A stretch of 64,000 nucleotides of DNA from Winogradskyella arenosi (GCF_003337305.1 NZ_QPJO01000001.1:186001-250000), one strand, 5' to 3'; counted from the stretch's first letter, positions 46,381 through 55,006 are shown. The notes: generated by a model from the sequence alone, not told the origin. Numbers and translations are program-made.

Positions 46381-46797
46381 ATGCAAGACACCTTTGTTAC
46401 CATCGCTAAATATCAATATTCCACAGAAGCCGAAATTATTAAGGGCCGTTTAGAATCGGAAGGCATAAGCGTCTTCTTAAAAGATAATATCACTATTGAT
46501 ACCGATCCTTTGGTGAGTCAGGCTATAGGCGGTATTAAATTAAATGTTTTAGCTAAAGACAAAGCACAAGCTGTAGAAATTTTACAAGCTATACAATCCT
46601 ATTCCATGGATAATGACGGCCAGCCTCTAAAATGTCCTAACTGCGGAAACCACCATATTAGACTCTATTCTACCATCAATAATGTTAAAGCTTTAGTCTC
46701 ATTTCTTATCAGTTTTCTCACGGGTACGCTTCCTTTTAGTACGCGATATCAATACCAATGTGAAGACTGTAAAACCCGTTTTCCTATTAAAGCTTGA
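46381..46797 (+). CDS. DUF2007-type protein with zinc ribbon
   Basis: The 138-residue protein begins QDTFVTIAKYQYSTEAEIIK, the DUF2007 (putative signal-transducing) fold at about 1-68, and continues with a zinc ribbon (KCPNCG at about 80 and CEDC near the C-terminus) interrupted by a hydrophobic stretch, ALVSFLISFLTGTLPF. The cellular role is unknown. A -7-like TATCTTTA (46369-46376) ends 4 bp before the ATG, so the transcript may be leaderless. Its last 11 bp overlap the end of the MocR gene on the other strand. Confidence 0.8.
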   Translation: MQDTFVTIAKYQYSTEAEIIKGRLESEGISVFLKDNITIDTDPLVSQAIGGIKLNVLAKDKAQAVEILQAIQSYSMDNDGQPLKCPNCGNHHIRLYSTINNVKALVSFLISFLTGTLPFSTRYQYQCEDCKTRFPIKA

Positions 46798-48283
46798 GCA
46801 CCCTATTATAGGCCTGCTTCAGGTTCCTTATAACCGTTTCTAACGCTTCTTCGGTTAAATGTCCATAACCAAACCGAATGGCACAGGTAGTTTTATCTTG
46901 ATACAAAATGGTTTTCGGTAAAAACACATCGCACTTTTCAGCTTCTTCTGCCAGTTTCACTAAAGATATAGTCTCATTAAATTGTAGCCAAATGGCCAAA
47001 CCTCCTGAAGGTATGTTCCAAGTGAGAATGCCTTCAAAATAAAAATTTAAGTAGCGGCACAAGGTATCGCGACGCGCTTTATAAGTGACAATATTCTTTT
47101 TTTTAAGACGGTATATTTCACCTTCAGAAATCAACTCCGACAACATCTGTTCTTGTATTAAATCGCCTTGTTTATCTAAGAGTTGTAAATAGTTTTTTGC
47201 TTCGGAAATAAAATTTTCCGGCGCCACCACAAAACCCGTATGAAAACTAGGAAATAGAGACTGCCCTAACTTCCCTAAATAAATGACCATACCATGCGTA
47301 TTGGCACTCGCCATTGGTAACATGGCCGACCCATCAAACTGAAAATCGTAATCGTAATCATCTTCAATAATAGCAAACCCAAAAGTCTTCGCTAGGGCCA
47401 ACAATTCTAAACGACGCTTAGCACTCAAGGTTACCGTAGTAGGATAATCTCTATTAGCGCAGACATACACACAGCGCACGCTGTGCTTTACAAAATGCTT
47501 ACGAATATAATCTACATCTAAACCCTCCTCATCGACCGGAATCGTTCGGATGGTCGCCCCGGCTTGCTGAAAAATCATGTTAGACGAATAATTACTCAGC
47601 TGCCCAACAAGGACCAAATCGTCTTGTTTAATCAGCAACTGAGAAACCATGTACAGACTCATCTCGGTACTGCGTGTATTGATTAAATTCTTAGCATCAA
47701 TATGAAAACCCCGAGTAGCATTTAAATAATTGCAGAGTTGGGTTATAAACACAGAAGCTTTTGTGGTCTGGGTGGTATTCCATTTTTGAATAAGCGGTTT
47801 CCGTTTCATAGCCGCACTATACCACCTAGAAAATTGATGCACCGGATGCAAACGCAAATCGGGCTGCCCATCATTCAGAATATATTTTACAGTAGTTTCT
47901 TGTGCTGTTGATGCCAAATGAAAGGACTTTTGAAAAGGAAATCCTGCCACCTTAGGATAAGTATAAGCATGGTCTATAGGCTGTATGGCGGCCTTAATTT
48001 TAGTCATAGAAGCCTCAGGGACCACCACAAAGGTTCCCTTATTCGCCAAAATATCAACCCAACCTTGGGAGGCTAATTCGTCGTAAATTGCTACAGCCGT
48101 ATTTCTATGAACATTTAATAGCGTACTAAGCACCCGTGTTCCGGGCAATTTACTACCTTTATCTAAATACCCGCGTTGTATGGCATTGATAATTTGCTGT
48201 GCCACTTGCACATAGACAGGCTGCACCAAGGTTTTATCGAAGGTAACAAGTTGTTTTATGATTTCATTAACCGGACTATTCAT
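46787..48283 (-). CDS. MocR-type regulator (GntR wHTH plus aminotransferase fold) lacking the PLP lysine
   Basis: The 498-residue protein has a GntR-type winged helix at about 18-88 (VYVQVAQQIINAIQRGYLDKG, NVHRNTAVAIYDELASQGW) and a class I aminotransferase domain at about 130-495. EDDYDYDFQF (307-316) and the C-terminal AIRFGYGHL are conserved. The segment that normally reads GTFSK-x-LxPxxR, with the Schiff-base lysine, reads GKLGQSLFPSFHTGF here, so residue 341 is Gln and the Arg is His. Covalent PLP binding is therefore doubtful. Another ligand or non-covalent PLP is possible. It is divergent from a TonB receptor, the likely target, with GGACTATT repeats between them. Confidence 0.88.
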   Translation of the reverse strand: MNSPVNEIIKQLVTFDKTLVQPVYVQVAQQIINAIQRGYLDKGSKLPGTRVLSTLLNVHRNTAVAIYDELASQGWVDILANKGTFVVVPEASMTKIKAAIQPIDHAYTYPKVAGFPFQKSFHLASTAQETTVKYILNDGQPDLRLHPVHQFSRWYSAAMKRKPLIQKWNTTQTTKASVFITQLCNYLNATRGFHIDAKNLINTRSTEMSLYMVSQLLIKQDDLVLVGQLSNYSSNMIFQQAGATIRTIPVDEEGLDVDYIRKHFVKHSVRCVYVCANRDYPTTVTLSAKRRLELLALAKTFGFAIIEDDYDYDFQFDGSAMLPMASANTHGMVIYLGKLGQSLFPSFHTGFVVAPENFISEAKNYLQLLDKQGDLIQEQMLSELISEGEIYRLKKKNIVTYKARRDTLCRYLNFYFEGILTWNIPSGGLAIWLQFNETISLVKLAEEAEKCDVFLPKTILYQDKTTCAIRFGYGHLTEEALETVIRNLKQAYNRVLKL

Positions 48284-48315
48284 TGTTTTAATACTGGACT
48301 ATTTTAATCGTCCGG
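48271..48315. promoter_or_regulatory. GGACTATT repeats between the MocR and TonB receptor genes
   Basis: CCGGACTATT (48271-48280, at codons 2-4 of the MocR gene) and CTGGACTATT (48294-48303) are direct repeats 23 bp apart that differ at one base. An inverted half, GTCCGG, follows at 48310-48315. Direct repeats plus an inverted half are typical for GabR/MocR operators. A -7-like ACTTTTGC lies just downstream at about 48326-48333 for the receptor gene. Binding is inferred. Confidence 0.5.
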
Positions 48316-48401
48316 AAAGTTACGACTTTTGCAGCGTTCAACAGCCTTATCTAAAACCCTAAAGTTTTGAACTTTTTAAACAGATCACAAACGCTAAACC
48401 A

Positions 48402-50228
48402 ATGAAAACAACGAGCCTTTTTATTACCTTTATTTCTATTGCTTTTTTTAAGCTTTATGCCCAAGAGCAACCCATAAAAACAGATTCTTTAACTGAAGTT
48501 ATAATCACTTCTACCCGTATAGATTTGCCTTTTAAAGAAAATGCAAGAACCATAAACATTATCTCTGCCGAAGCGATTAAAAATAGTGCCGCTATCACGG
48601 TTGCCGATTTATTACAACAAGTTGCCGGTGTGGATATAAGACGTCGTGGTACGGGCGGAAGCCAAGCCGATTTATTTATTAGAGGTGGTGGTTTTGATCA
48701 AACACTTCTACTGATTGACGGTATAAAAATGGACGATGTACAAACCGGCCACAACACCTTAAATGCAGCGATTCCAATAGAAGTAATTAAACGTATTGAA
48801 ATCATTAAAGGCCCTGCAGCTCGTGTTTTTGGCCAAAATGCTTTTACAGGAGCCATTAATATTGTTACAAAATCAACCCTAAACAATTCGGTTTCTGCAC
48901 AGATTGAAACCGGTTCCTTTGGGCAACTTAACGGTTCTATTACTGCCGGTACAGAATTAGAAAACTCTACCCATATTATCCATATTGATCGTATGACTTC
49001 TGAAGGATACCGCAGCAATACCGATTATGATAATGCAAATTATTTCATCAAAAGCACCTTTAATAAAAATGCGCAGGCCATAGAAATGATTACCACATTC
49101 TCTGAGCGTAAATTTGGAGCTGAAAATTTCTACACCACCAGTGCAGATTATAATGAATATGAAGAAACCCAGAATAGTTTAATGGCGTTCACCACTAAAT
49201 TTCAATCTGAAAACTTTAAAATTCAACCTCGAGTGTATTGGAAACGTAACCAAGATATCTTTCTTTTAAAACGTTTTGAGCCTAACTTCTTCAGAAACAT
49301 TCATATTTCTAATAAAATAGGGGCTGAAGCCAACGCTTCTTACACCTCTAAACTGGGTATTACTGGATTTGGAATAGACCTTTCTAAAACCTATTTACAG
49401 AGTAATAACTTAGGGAACCGTAACCGCTTTATGAGCACTGTATTCTTAGAGCACCGTTTTGACCTTTTGGAAAACCGTTTAAGTGTAACTCCCGGAGTGG
49501 CAATGACCTATTTTTCAGATTTTAAATTTAATGCCTTCCCTGGCCTAGATTTAGGATTTGATCTGACCAATAACCTAAAAGCCTACGGAAATATTGGCTG
49601 GACCTACCGAATCCCAACCTATACCGATTTGTATTATAATGATCCTAGAACCATAGGTAATGAAGATTTAGAGCCTGAAGAAGCCTTTTCACAAGAAATT
49701 GGTCTTAAATACCATGCTTCTAACCTACGCGCTAGTGTAGCACTTTTTAACCGCGACGCCACCAATCTTATAGATTTTGTAAGACCTAATACTACCGAAG
49801 AAATCTATACGGCAACCAATATTGCTGAAGTGAATACCAAAGGAATAGAGCTTGATGCAGCATACAACTTTAATGTAAAAGGTTATAAGCAAAGTCTTGC
49901 ACTCGGTTATGCTTATTTAGATGATAATATTTTAGAACAAAACGAAGAATTATCACGTTATGCCTTAAACACCTTAAAGCATCATTTTACCACGACTTTA
50001 AGCACTAAACTATTTAAAAACATCAGTCAGAATATCATTTACAAATATGCGGAACGCACTACCGGACAAACCTACAATGTGTGGGATGCCTCAGTAGTCT
50101 TCACTTTAAAACAAGTAGAGCTATCGGTAACGGCGAGTAATATTTTTGATGCGGACTATATAGAATCGGGCTACACCCCAATGCCACCAAGTAATGTGTT
50201 ATTCGGTATGCGTTATAAATTCCTATAA
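48402..50228 (+). CDS. TonB-dependent receptor, compact BtuB/FepA-size
   Basis: The 608-residue precursor has a signal peptide (about 1-20, ending KLYAQ), a TonB box-like LTEVIITSTRID at about 29-40, a plug (about 45-160) with VDIRRRGTGGSQADLFIRGG and PAARVFGQNAFTGAINIVTK, and a barrel ending LFGMRYKFL. It lacks the carboxypeptidase-regulatory-like extension of the 910-residue receptor, and its size matches vitamin and siderophore receptors. The substrate is not evident. The divergent MocR gene suggests an amine, amino acid or B6-type ligand, which is only a guess. No cobalamin riboswitch is visible in the short gap. A terminator follows. Confidence 0.9.
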   Translation: MKTTSLFITFISIAFFKLYAQEQPIKTDSLTEVIITSTRIDLPFKENARTINIISAEAIKNSAAITVADLLQQVAGVDIRRRGTGGSQADLFIRGGGFDQTLLLIDGIKMDDVQTGHNTLNAAIPIEVIKRIEIIKGPAARVFGQNAFTGAINIVTKSTLNNSVSAQIETGSFGQLNGSITAGTELENSTHIIHIDRMTSEGYRSNTDYDNANYFIKSTFNKNAQAIEMITTFSERKFGAENFYTTSADYNEYEETQNSLMAFTTKFQSENFKIQPRVYWKRNQDIFLLKRFEPNFFRNIHISNKIGAEANASYTSKLGITGFGIDLSKTYLQSNNLGNRNRFMSTVFLEHRFDLLENRLSVTPGVAMTYFSDFKFNAFPGLDLGFDLTNNLKAYGNIGWTYRIPTYTDLYYNDPRTIGNEDLEPEEAFSQEIGLKYHASNLRASVALFNRDATNLIDFVRPNTTEEIYTATNIAEVNTKGIELDAAYNFNVKGYKQSLALGYAYLDDNILEQNEELSRYALNTLKHHFTTTLSTKLFKNISQNIIYKYAERTTGQTYNVWDASVVFTLKQVELSVTASNIFDADYIESGYTPMPPSNVLFGMRYKFL

Positions 50229-50266
50229 GCTATAAACCTTAAAGGTTCAGCCTAAACAATCTTCTT

Positions 50267-50306
50267 AAAACATCTGCAGAGTTAATAGTAACCTTGCAGA
50301 TGTTTT
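50267..50306 (+). terminator. Terminator after the TonB receptor gene
   Basis: AAAACATCTGCA at 50267-50278 pairs with TGCAGATGTTTT at 50295-50306 (12 bp, 16-nt loop) and is followed by T-rich sequence. Confidence 0.85.
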
Positions 50307-50604
50307 TGTTTTATACACCTTCAATGGCAGTAGAACCAACGTATAAGTGAATTATTTTTAGCTTCAACTGTAACAAAACCTTAAAGTTTGCTACTGATAT
50401 AGAGCAAACCTTTCTTTTATAGTTAGGTATTCAACTTTAAAATATTAAAAACATTTGGTTAACAAACTTGGTTTTTAAACACAGAAAGAAAACTCTTTAA
50501 GTTGAAAAAATCAGGCCCATAAGCTTGAATTTACTTTCAGAAAAAAAATTGTAATCTCTTACAATGGTCGTATATTTATTAACTCAGAATTTAAAGAAAA
50601 TCTC
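50307..50604 (+). promoter_or_regulatory. Flotillin operon promoter region with palindrome
   Basis: This 298-bp gap is non-coding. ATTGTAA at 50548-50554 and TTACAAT at 50559-50565 form a perfect 7-bp-arm palindrome with a TCTC spacer. It lies directly upstream of the -7-like TATATTTA at 50571-50578 and would overlap the -33 region. It is a likely operator for the NfeD-flotillin operon; the regulator is unknown. Confidence 0.5.
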
Positions 50605-51243
50605 ATGACACAATGGTACTTAAGTTTAGAATTTATTTCGCAAATCTATTGGCTAGTGGCCGTAGTAGGATCACTGATTTTTATCGTAGTGATGATTTTA
50701 ACTTTTGTGGGTGGTGATGGAGAAGATTTTGGTGATATAGATACGGAAATCGATGGTGATGCAGGATTTCAATTTATATCCTTTAAAAATCTTGTTGCCT
50801 TTTTTACCATTTTTGGATGGAGTGGTATTGCTTGTATTGATGCCGGACTTTCAAAACCCTCAACCATCATTATTTCTATTATTTCTGGTTTATTGATGAT
50901 GGTAATTATGGCCTCCTTATTTTATTTTATCAGTAAACTTTCAGATAGTGGTACTTTAAAATATAAAAACGCCTTAGATGCCGTTGGAGAAGTCTATTTA
51001 ACCATTGGTGCAGACCGTTCTTCAATGGGAAAGGTCACCGTAAATGTTCAAGGGTCTATGCGCGAGTTAGACGCCTTAACGGATTCTTTAACCGCGCTAA
51101 AATCGGGCACCATTATTAAAGTCGTAGAGGTCACCTCTAATGGAATTCTGATAGTCGATAGAACCCGAAAACCTATAGAACCGTCTCAAATACAAAGCAG
51201 TCAAGACGCTTTACCTGGCCAATCACAAAAGAAACTTTTATAA
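50605..51243 (+). CDS. NfeD/YuaF-like membrane protein, flotillin partner
   Basis: The 212-residue protein has three membrane helices (about 12-36, 60-78, 82-106), an acidic loop GDGEDFGDIDTEIDGDAGF between the first two, and a C-terminal OB-like beta domain (about 120-185) with AVGEVYLTIGADRSSMGKV and LKSGTIIKVVEV. This architecture and the downstream flotillin match the yuaF-floT pair of Bacillus, where it takes part in membrane microdomains and envelope stress. The tail is Gln/Ser-rich. It begins the operon and is 16 bp ahead of flotillin. Confidence 0.85.
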   Translation: MTQWYLSLEFISQIYWLVAVVGSLIFIVVMILTFVGGDGEDFGDIDTEIDGDAGFQFISFKNLVAFFTIFGWSGIACIDAGLSKPSTIIISIISGLLMMVIMASLFYFISKLSDSGTLKYKNALDAVGEVYLTIGADRSSMGKVTVNVQGSMRELDALTDSLTALKSGTIIKVVEVTSNGILIVDRTRKPIEPSQIQSSQDALPGQSQKKLL

Positions 51244-51259
51244 ATAACACTTAACCCGT

Positions 51260-52696
51260 ATGCAAATGAACTTATTAACCATTCAAGAAACTATTAATGT
51301 AGAAGGTCTCGGAGGGCCCATGCTACTTATTTTTGTTGCCCTTTTTATTGTGGTGACCTTATTAATCTTAATAAAACGCTACAAACGTTGTCCTTCTGAC
51401 CGTATTTTAGTGGTTTATGGTAAAGTTGGCGGAGGCCAATCGGCAAAATGTATTCATGGTGGCGCCGCGTTTATTATTCCTGTAATTCAGGATTATGAAT
51501 TTTTAGATTTAACACCAATTTCAATTGAGGTTAACCTGGTCAATGCCTTATCTAAACAAAATATTCGTGTTAACGTGCCTTCTCGTTTTACTATTGGGGT
51601 ATCTACAGAGCCTGGGGTAATGCAAAATGCGGCAGAACGTTTATTAGGTTTAGGCGCTCAAGATGTACAGGAATTGGCTAAAGAAATTATTTTCGGTCAG
51701 TTACGTTTGGTTGTTGCTTCTATGGATATTGAAGAAATTAACAATGATCGTGATAAATTTTTAACGAACATTTCGCAATCTGTTGAAACCGAATTAAAGA
51801 AAGTTGGTTTAAAATTAATCAACGTAAACATTACCGATATCGTTGACGAGTCGGGTTATATTGAAGCCCTTGGTAAAGAAGCCGCAGCCCATGCTATTAA
51901 CGCCGCCCGTAAATCGGTTGCAGAGAAAACTAGAGATGGTTCTATTGGTGAAGCTAACGCCGTACAAGATGAAAGAACACAAGTTGCTGCCGCCAATGCA
52001 CAAGCGGTAGAAGGTGAAAACGCCGCTAAAATTTCGGTAGCGAATTCAGATTCTTTACGTCGTCAGCGTGAAGCCGAGGCAGAACGCGTAGCAATCGCTT
52101 CAGAGAAAGTACAGGCCGCAAAAGCCTTAGAAGAGTCTTATGCTGCTGAGCAAGAAGCAGAAACCGCGAGAGCAGAACGTGAGCGTTCATCTCAAATGGC
52201 CGATATTATTGTCCCAGCAGAAATTGATAAGCAAAAAGCAGAAATTGATGCTGAAGCAGAAGCGGAACGTATTAGACGTAAAGCAAAAGGTGAAGCAGAT
52301 GCGATATTATTTAAAGCACAAGCCGAAGCACAAGGTCAGTATGAGATCTTAACCAAGCAAGCGGCAGGTATGGAGCAAATTGTAAAAGCCGCTGGTAATA
52401 ATAGTAGAGATGCTGTCTTATTATTAATTGCTGATAAATTACCAGAATTAGTACAAGCACAAGCCGACGCTATTAAGAATATTAAAATTGATAAAGTTAC
52501 GGTATGGGATAACGGAAGTAACGGTGAAGACGGGAAATCGTCTACTGCGAATTTCTTATCAGGAATGTACAAATCAGTACCACCTTTACAAGAAATGTTT
52601 AATATGGCCGGTATGGATTTACCTGAGTATTTAAAAGGTAAAGACAAAAAAGAAATTGAAGCGGAAGACGCTAAAATTGAAACTACAGAAAACTAA
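51260..52696 (+). CDS. Flotillin-like SPFH-domain protein
   Basis: The 478-residue protein has an N-terminal membrane segment (about 19-40, MLLIFVALFIVVTLLILIKR) and the SPFH/band 7 domain (about 45-230) with RCPSDRILVVYGKVGGGQSA, then a long alanine- and glutamate-rich coiled coil (about 235-400; repeated EAEAER and KAQAEA blocks). A C-terminal region ends in acidic ETTEN. This is the flotillin architecture that forms oligomeric cages and organises membrane domains. An alternative ATG two codons in cannot be excluded. It is cotranscribed with the NfeD-like gene, and a small membrane protein follows 15 bp later. Confidence 0.93.
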   Translation: MQMNLLTIQETINVEGLGGPMLLIFVALFIVVTLLILIKRYKRCPSDRILVVYGKVGGGQSAKCIHGGAAFIIPVIQDYEFLDLTPISIEVNLVNALSKQNIRVNVPSRFTIGVSTEPGVMQNAAERLLGLGAQDVQELAKEIIFGQLRLVVASMDIEEINNDRDKFLTNISQSVETELKKVGLKLINVNITDIVDESGYIEALGKEAAAHAINAARKSVAEKTRDGSIGEANAVQDERTQVAAANAQAVEGENAAKISVANSDSLRRQREAEAERVAIASEKVQAAKALEESYAAEQEAETARAERERSSQMADIIVPAEIDKQKAEIDAEAEAERIRRKAKGEADAILFKAQAEAQGQYEILTKQAAGMEQIVKAAGNNSRDAVLLLIADKLPELVQAQADAIKNIKIDKVTVWDNGSNGEDGKSSTANFLSGMYKSVPPLQEMFNMAGMDLPEYLKGKDKKEIEAEDAKIETTEN

Positions 52697-52711
52697 GCAT
52701 TCAGATCTATT

Positions 52712-53188
52712 TTGAAAACCATTAGTTACAACAGACCAAGACCAACACTACAACTTATTTATGGTGTTGGTCTTTTAGTATTGAGCAGTTTTGCCTTAAT
52801 ATCAGGACATTTTTTAGGCATATTATTTGGGGTCGCAGGCTTTTATTTTTTTCGAAATGAAGGTTTGGAAATGAACCTTGAAAATTCCCAATACAGAACC
52901 ACCACAAGCTTGTTTAATCTCACCTTCGGAACTTGGAATCCACTCCCGGAAATTGAATATGTTTCGGTTTTTAAAACCACACAAACCTCAAGAGTTTGGG
53001 TTTCTACAGCTAGCACCCAAGTTACGATATCGTGTGTAAAAGTTAATTTATTCTACAACACCAATAGAAAAATTGAAGCCTACGAAACGGATAATACAGA
53101 CCAGGCCTTTGCGATAGCAACACAAATTGCTAGCGCTTTACATCTAAAAATTTTAGACGCTACCTCCAAAGATCCGAATTGGCTCTAA
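52712..53188 (+). CDS. Small membrane protein in the flotillin operon, TTG start
   Basis: The 158-residue protein begins at a TTG (52712) with KTISYNRPRPTLQLIYG, has two hydrophobic helices (about 12-30 and 33-47) and a beta-rich C-terminal part with YVSVFKTT, VKVNLFYN and LKILDATSKDPNW. It is a paralogue of the protein at 45772-46320. No ATG is available at the N-terminus, and the TTG is supported by alignment with the paralogue (RPRP motif just after the start). It is 15 bp downstream of flotillin and likely part of the operon. The function is unknown. Confidence 0.72.
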   Translation: MKTISYNRPRPTLQLIYGVGLLVLSSFALISGHFLGILFGVAGFYFFRNEGLEMNLENSQYRTTTSLFNLTFGTWNPLPEIEYVSVFKTTQTSRVWVSTASTQVTISCVKVNLFYNTNRKIEAYETDNTDQAFAIATQIASALHLKILDATSKDPNWL

Positions 53189-53235
53189 ACTAAAAGCCAT
53201 AAAATTCACCAATTATCACGCTCCCTCCCACTCTA

Positions 53236-54101
53236 AACCCCATCCGTCAGTTCGAGTGATTTCAAGGTACGAAAAATCGTATCGAGAACCCAGCCTTCAA
53301 CCTAAACCCAAACCCACAACCCTCATAAAAACCAACACAACCCAAACCCCATCCGTCAGTTCGAGTGATTTCAAGGTACGAGAAATCGTATCGAGCACTC
53401 TCCTTTCAACCTAAACCCAAACCCACAACCCTCATAAAAACCAACACAACCCAAACCCCATCCGTCAGTTCGAGTGATTTCAAGGTACGAAAAATCGTAT
53501 CGAGAACCCAGCCTTCAACCTAAACCCAAACCCACAACCCTCATAACAACCAACACAACCCAAACCCCATCCGTCAGTTCGAGTGATTTCAAGGTACGAG
53601 AAATCGTATCGAGAACTCTCCTTTCAACCTAAACCCAACCCCACAACCCTCATAACAACCAACGCAACCCAAATCCCATCCGTCAGTTCGAGTGATTTCG
53701 AGGCACGAGAAATCGTATCGAGAACTCTCCCTTCAACCTAAACCCAAACCCACAACCCTCATAACAACCAACACAACCCAAACCCCATCCGTCAGTTCGA
53801 GTGATTTCAAGGTACGAGAAATCGTATCGAGAACTCTCCTTTCAACCTAAACCCAAACCCACAACCCTCATAACAACCAACACAACCCAAACCCCATCCG
53901 TCAGTTCGAGTGATTTCAAGGCACGAGAAATCGTATCGAGAACCCAGCCTTCAACCTAAACCCAAACCCCACAACCCTCATAACAACCAACACAACCCAA
54001 ACCCCATAACCCTCATAAAAACCAACGCAACCCAAACCCCACCCGTCAGTTCGAGTGATTTCGAGGCACGAAAAATCGTATCGAGAACACAGCCTTCAAC
54101 A
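53236..54101. repeat. Tandem array of a 109-bp repeat, eight cores
   Basis: The core starting CCGTCAGTTCGAGTGATTTC occurs at 53244, 53353, 53462, 53571, 53680, 53789 and 53898, a constant 109-bp period, and at 54043 after an extra 36-bp partial copy. Each core contains an imperfect hairpin (TCGAGTGATTTC with GAAATCGTATCGA). Each spacer is about 60 bp without any G on the plus strand (ACCTAAACCCAAACCCACAA type), so the minus strand carries periodic G-runs. Spacers come in two flavours (CCAGCCTTCAACC and CTCTCCTTTCAACC), showing that blocks were duplicated. Similar TTCGAGTG...TATCGAGAA elements are, to my knowledge, scattered singly in flavobacterial genomes. An open frame inside (53910-54110) is an artefact. 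Confidence 0.95.
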
Positions 54102-54117
54102 TGTCCTTAGCTTTTAT

Positions 54118-54125
54118 TAACTTTG
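54118..54125 (+). promoter_or_regulatory. -7 element of the JmjC-type gene
   Basis: TAACTTTG at 54118-54125 matches TAnnTTTG. It lies just downstream of the last repeat copy and predicts a start near 54130, about 15 nt ahead of the TTG start codon at 54146. Confidence 0.6.
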
Positions 54126-54145
54126 TAGCTTAAATATAAACGCAT

Positions 54146-55006
54146 TTGAAACTCAACCTTCAAGACATTCCACGTGTAAAAACCATCACGAAGGACGACT
54201 TTATAAAACAGTATTTTAAACCACAGAAACCTGTGGTCATTGAAAAGTTTATCGAAGATTGGCCTGCCTACAAAAAATGGAATTTAGACTACATTAAGAC
54301 CGTGGCCGGGGATAAAACCGTTCCGCTTTATGATGACCGACCTGTACATTTTAAAGATGGTTTTAACCAAGCGCACGCCACCATGAAAATGAGCGATTAC
54401 GTTGACTTACTAAAACGCGAACCAACGAGATACCGTATTTTTCTTTGGAATATCCTAAAGGAAGTACCACAACTTCAAAAGGATTTTAAATTTCCAGATT
54501 TTGGACTGCGTCTTATGAAAAAACTCCCAATGTTATTTTTTGGTGGTACAGATTCTTACACCTTTATGCATTACGATATTGACTTAGCCAATATTTTCCA
54601 TTTTCACTTTGAAGGCAAAAAGCAATGTATTTTATTTGATCAGAAACAAAATCCTTACCTCTACAAAGTGCCTTTTGCCTTAATTACACGAGAAGATATT
54701 GATTTTTCTAATCCTGATTTAGACCAGTGGCCAGCCTTAAAAAATGCAAAGGGTTGGGTTTGTAATCTCAACCACGGCGAGGTTTTATACATGCCAGAAG
54801 GCTATTGGCACTATATGCGTTACCTCACGCCAGGGTTTTCTATGAGCCTACGGGCTATAGCGCGTAACCCAAAGAATTTAGGAAAAGCCATTTATAACGT
54901 TTTTGCCATGCGTAACATTGACAACCTTATGCGACGCTTAAAAGGCCAGAAGTGGATAGACTGGAAAAACAAAAAAGCTATACACAACACACAGCGATTC
55001 AGCTAA
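54146..55006 (+). CDS. Cupin-like JmjC-type Fe(II)/2-oxoglutarate hydroxylase
   Basis: The 286-residue protein has the cupin_8/JmjC layout: an N-terminal YFKPQKPVVIEKFIEDWPA strand motif, then HYD with H142 and D144 (FMHYDIDLANIFHFHFEG) and the distal H222 in MPEGYWHYMRYL, completing the two-His-one-carboxylate iron site. RAIAR near 236-240 is also typical. There is no signal peptide. Family members hydroxylate protein side chains (often ribosomal proteins) or small molecules; the substrate is not predictable. The start is a TTG at 54146, supported by the -7 element 20 bp upstream. No partner gene is adjacent. Confidence 0.85.
   Translation: MKLNLQDIPRVKTITKDDFIKQYFKPQKPVVIEKFIEDWPAYKKWNLDYIKTVAGDKTVPLYDDRPVHFKDGFNQAHATMKMSDYVDLLKREPTRYRIFLWNILKEVPQLQKDFKFPDFGLRLMKKLPMLFFGGTDSYTFMHYDIDLANIFHFHFEGKKQCILFDQKQNPYLYKVPFALITREDIDFSNPDLDQWPALKNAKGWVCNLNHGEVLYMPEGYWHYMRYLTPGFSMSLRAIARNPKNLGKAIYNVFAMRNIDNLMRRLKGQKWIDWKNKKAIHNTQRFS

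Noticed and set aside
48284-48401. Cobalamin riboswitch before the compact TonB receptor
   Set aside because: The gap is 118 bp, too short for the element plus promoter, and no B12-box sequence was seen.
53236-54101. CRISPR array
   Set aside because: The unit is 109 bp with conserved spacers that are copies of each other, not short repeats with unique spacers, and no cas genes are near.
53910-54110. 66-codon open frame inside the repeat array
   Set aside because: It is a low-complexity translation of the repeat (PKPKPHNPHNN) and has no promoter or family.
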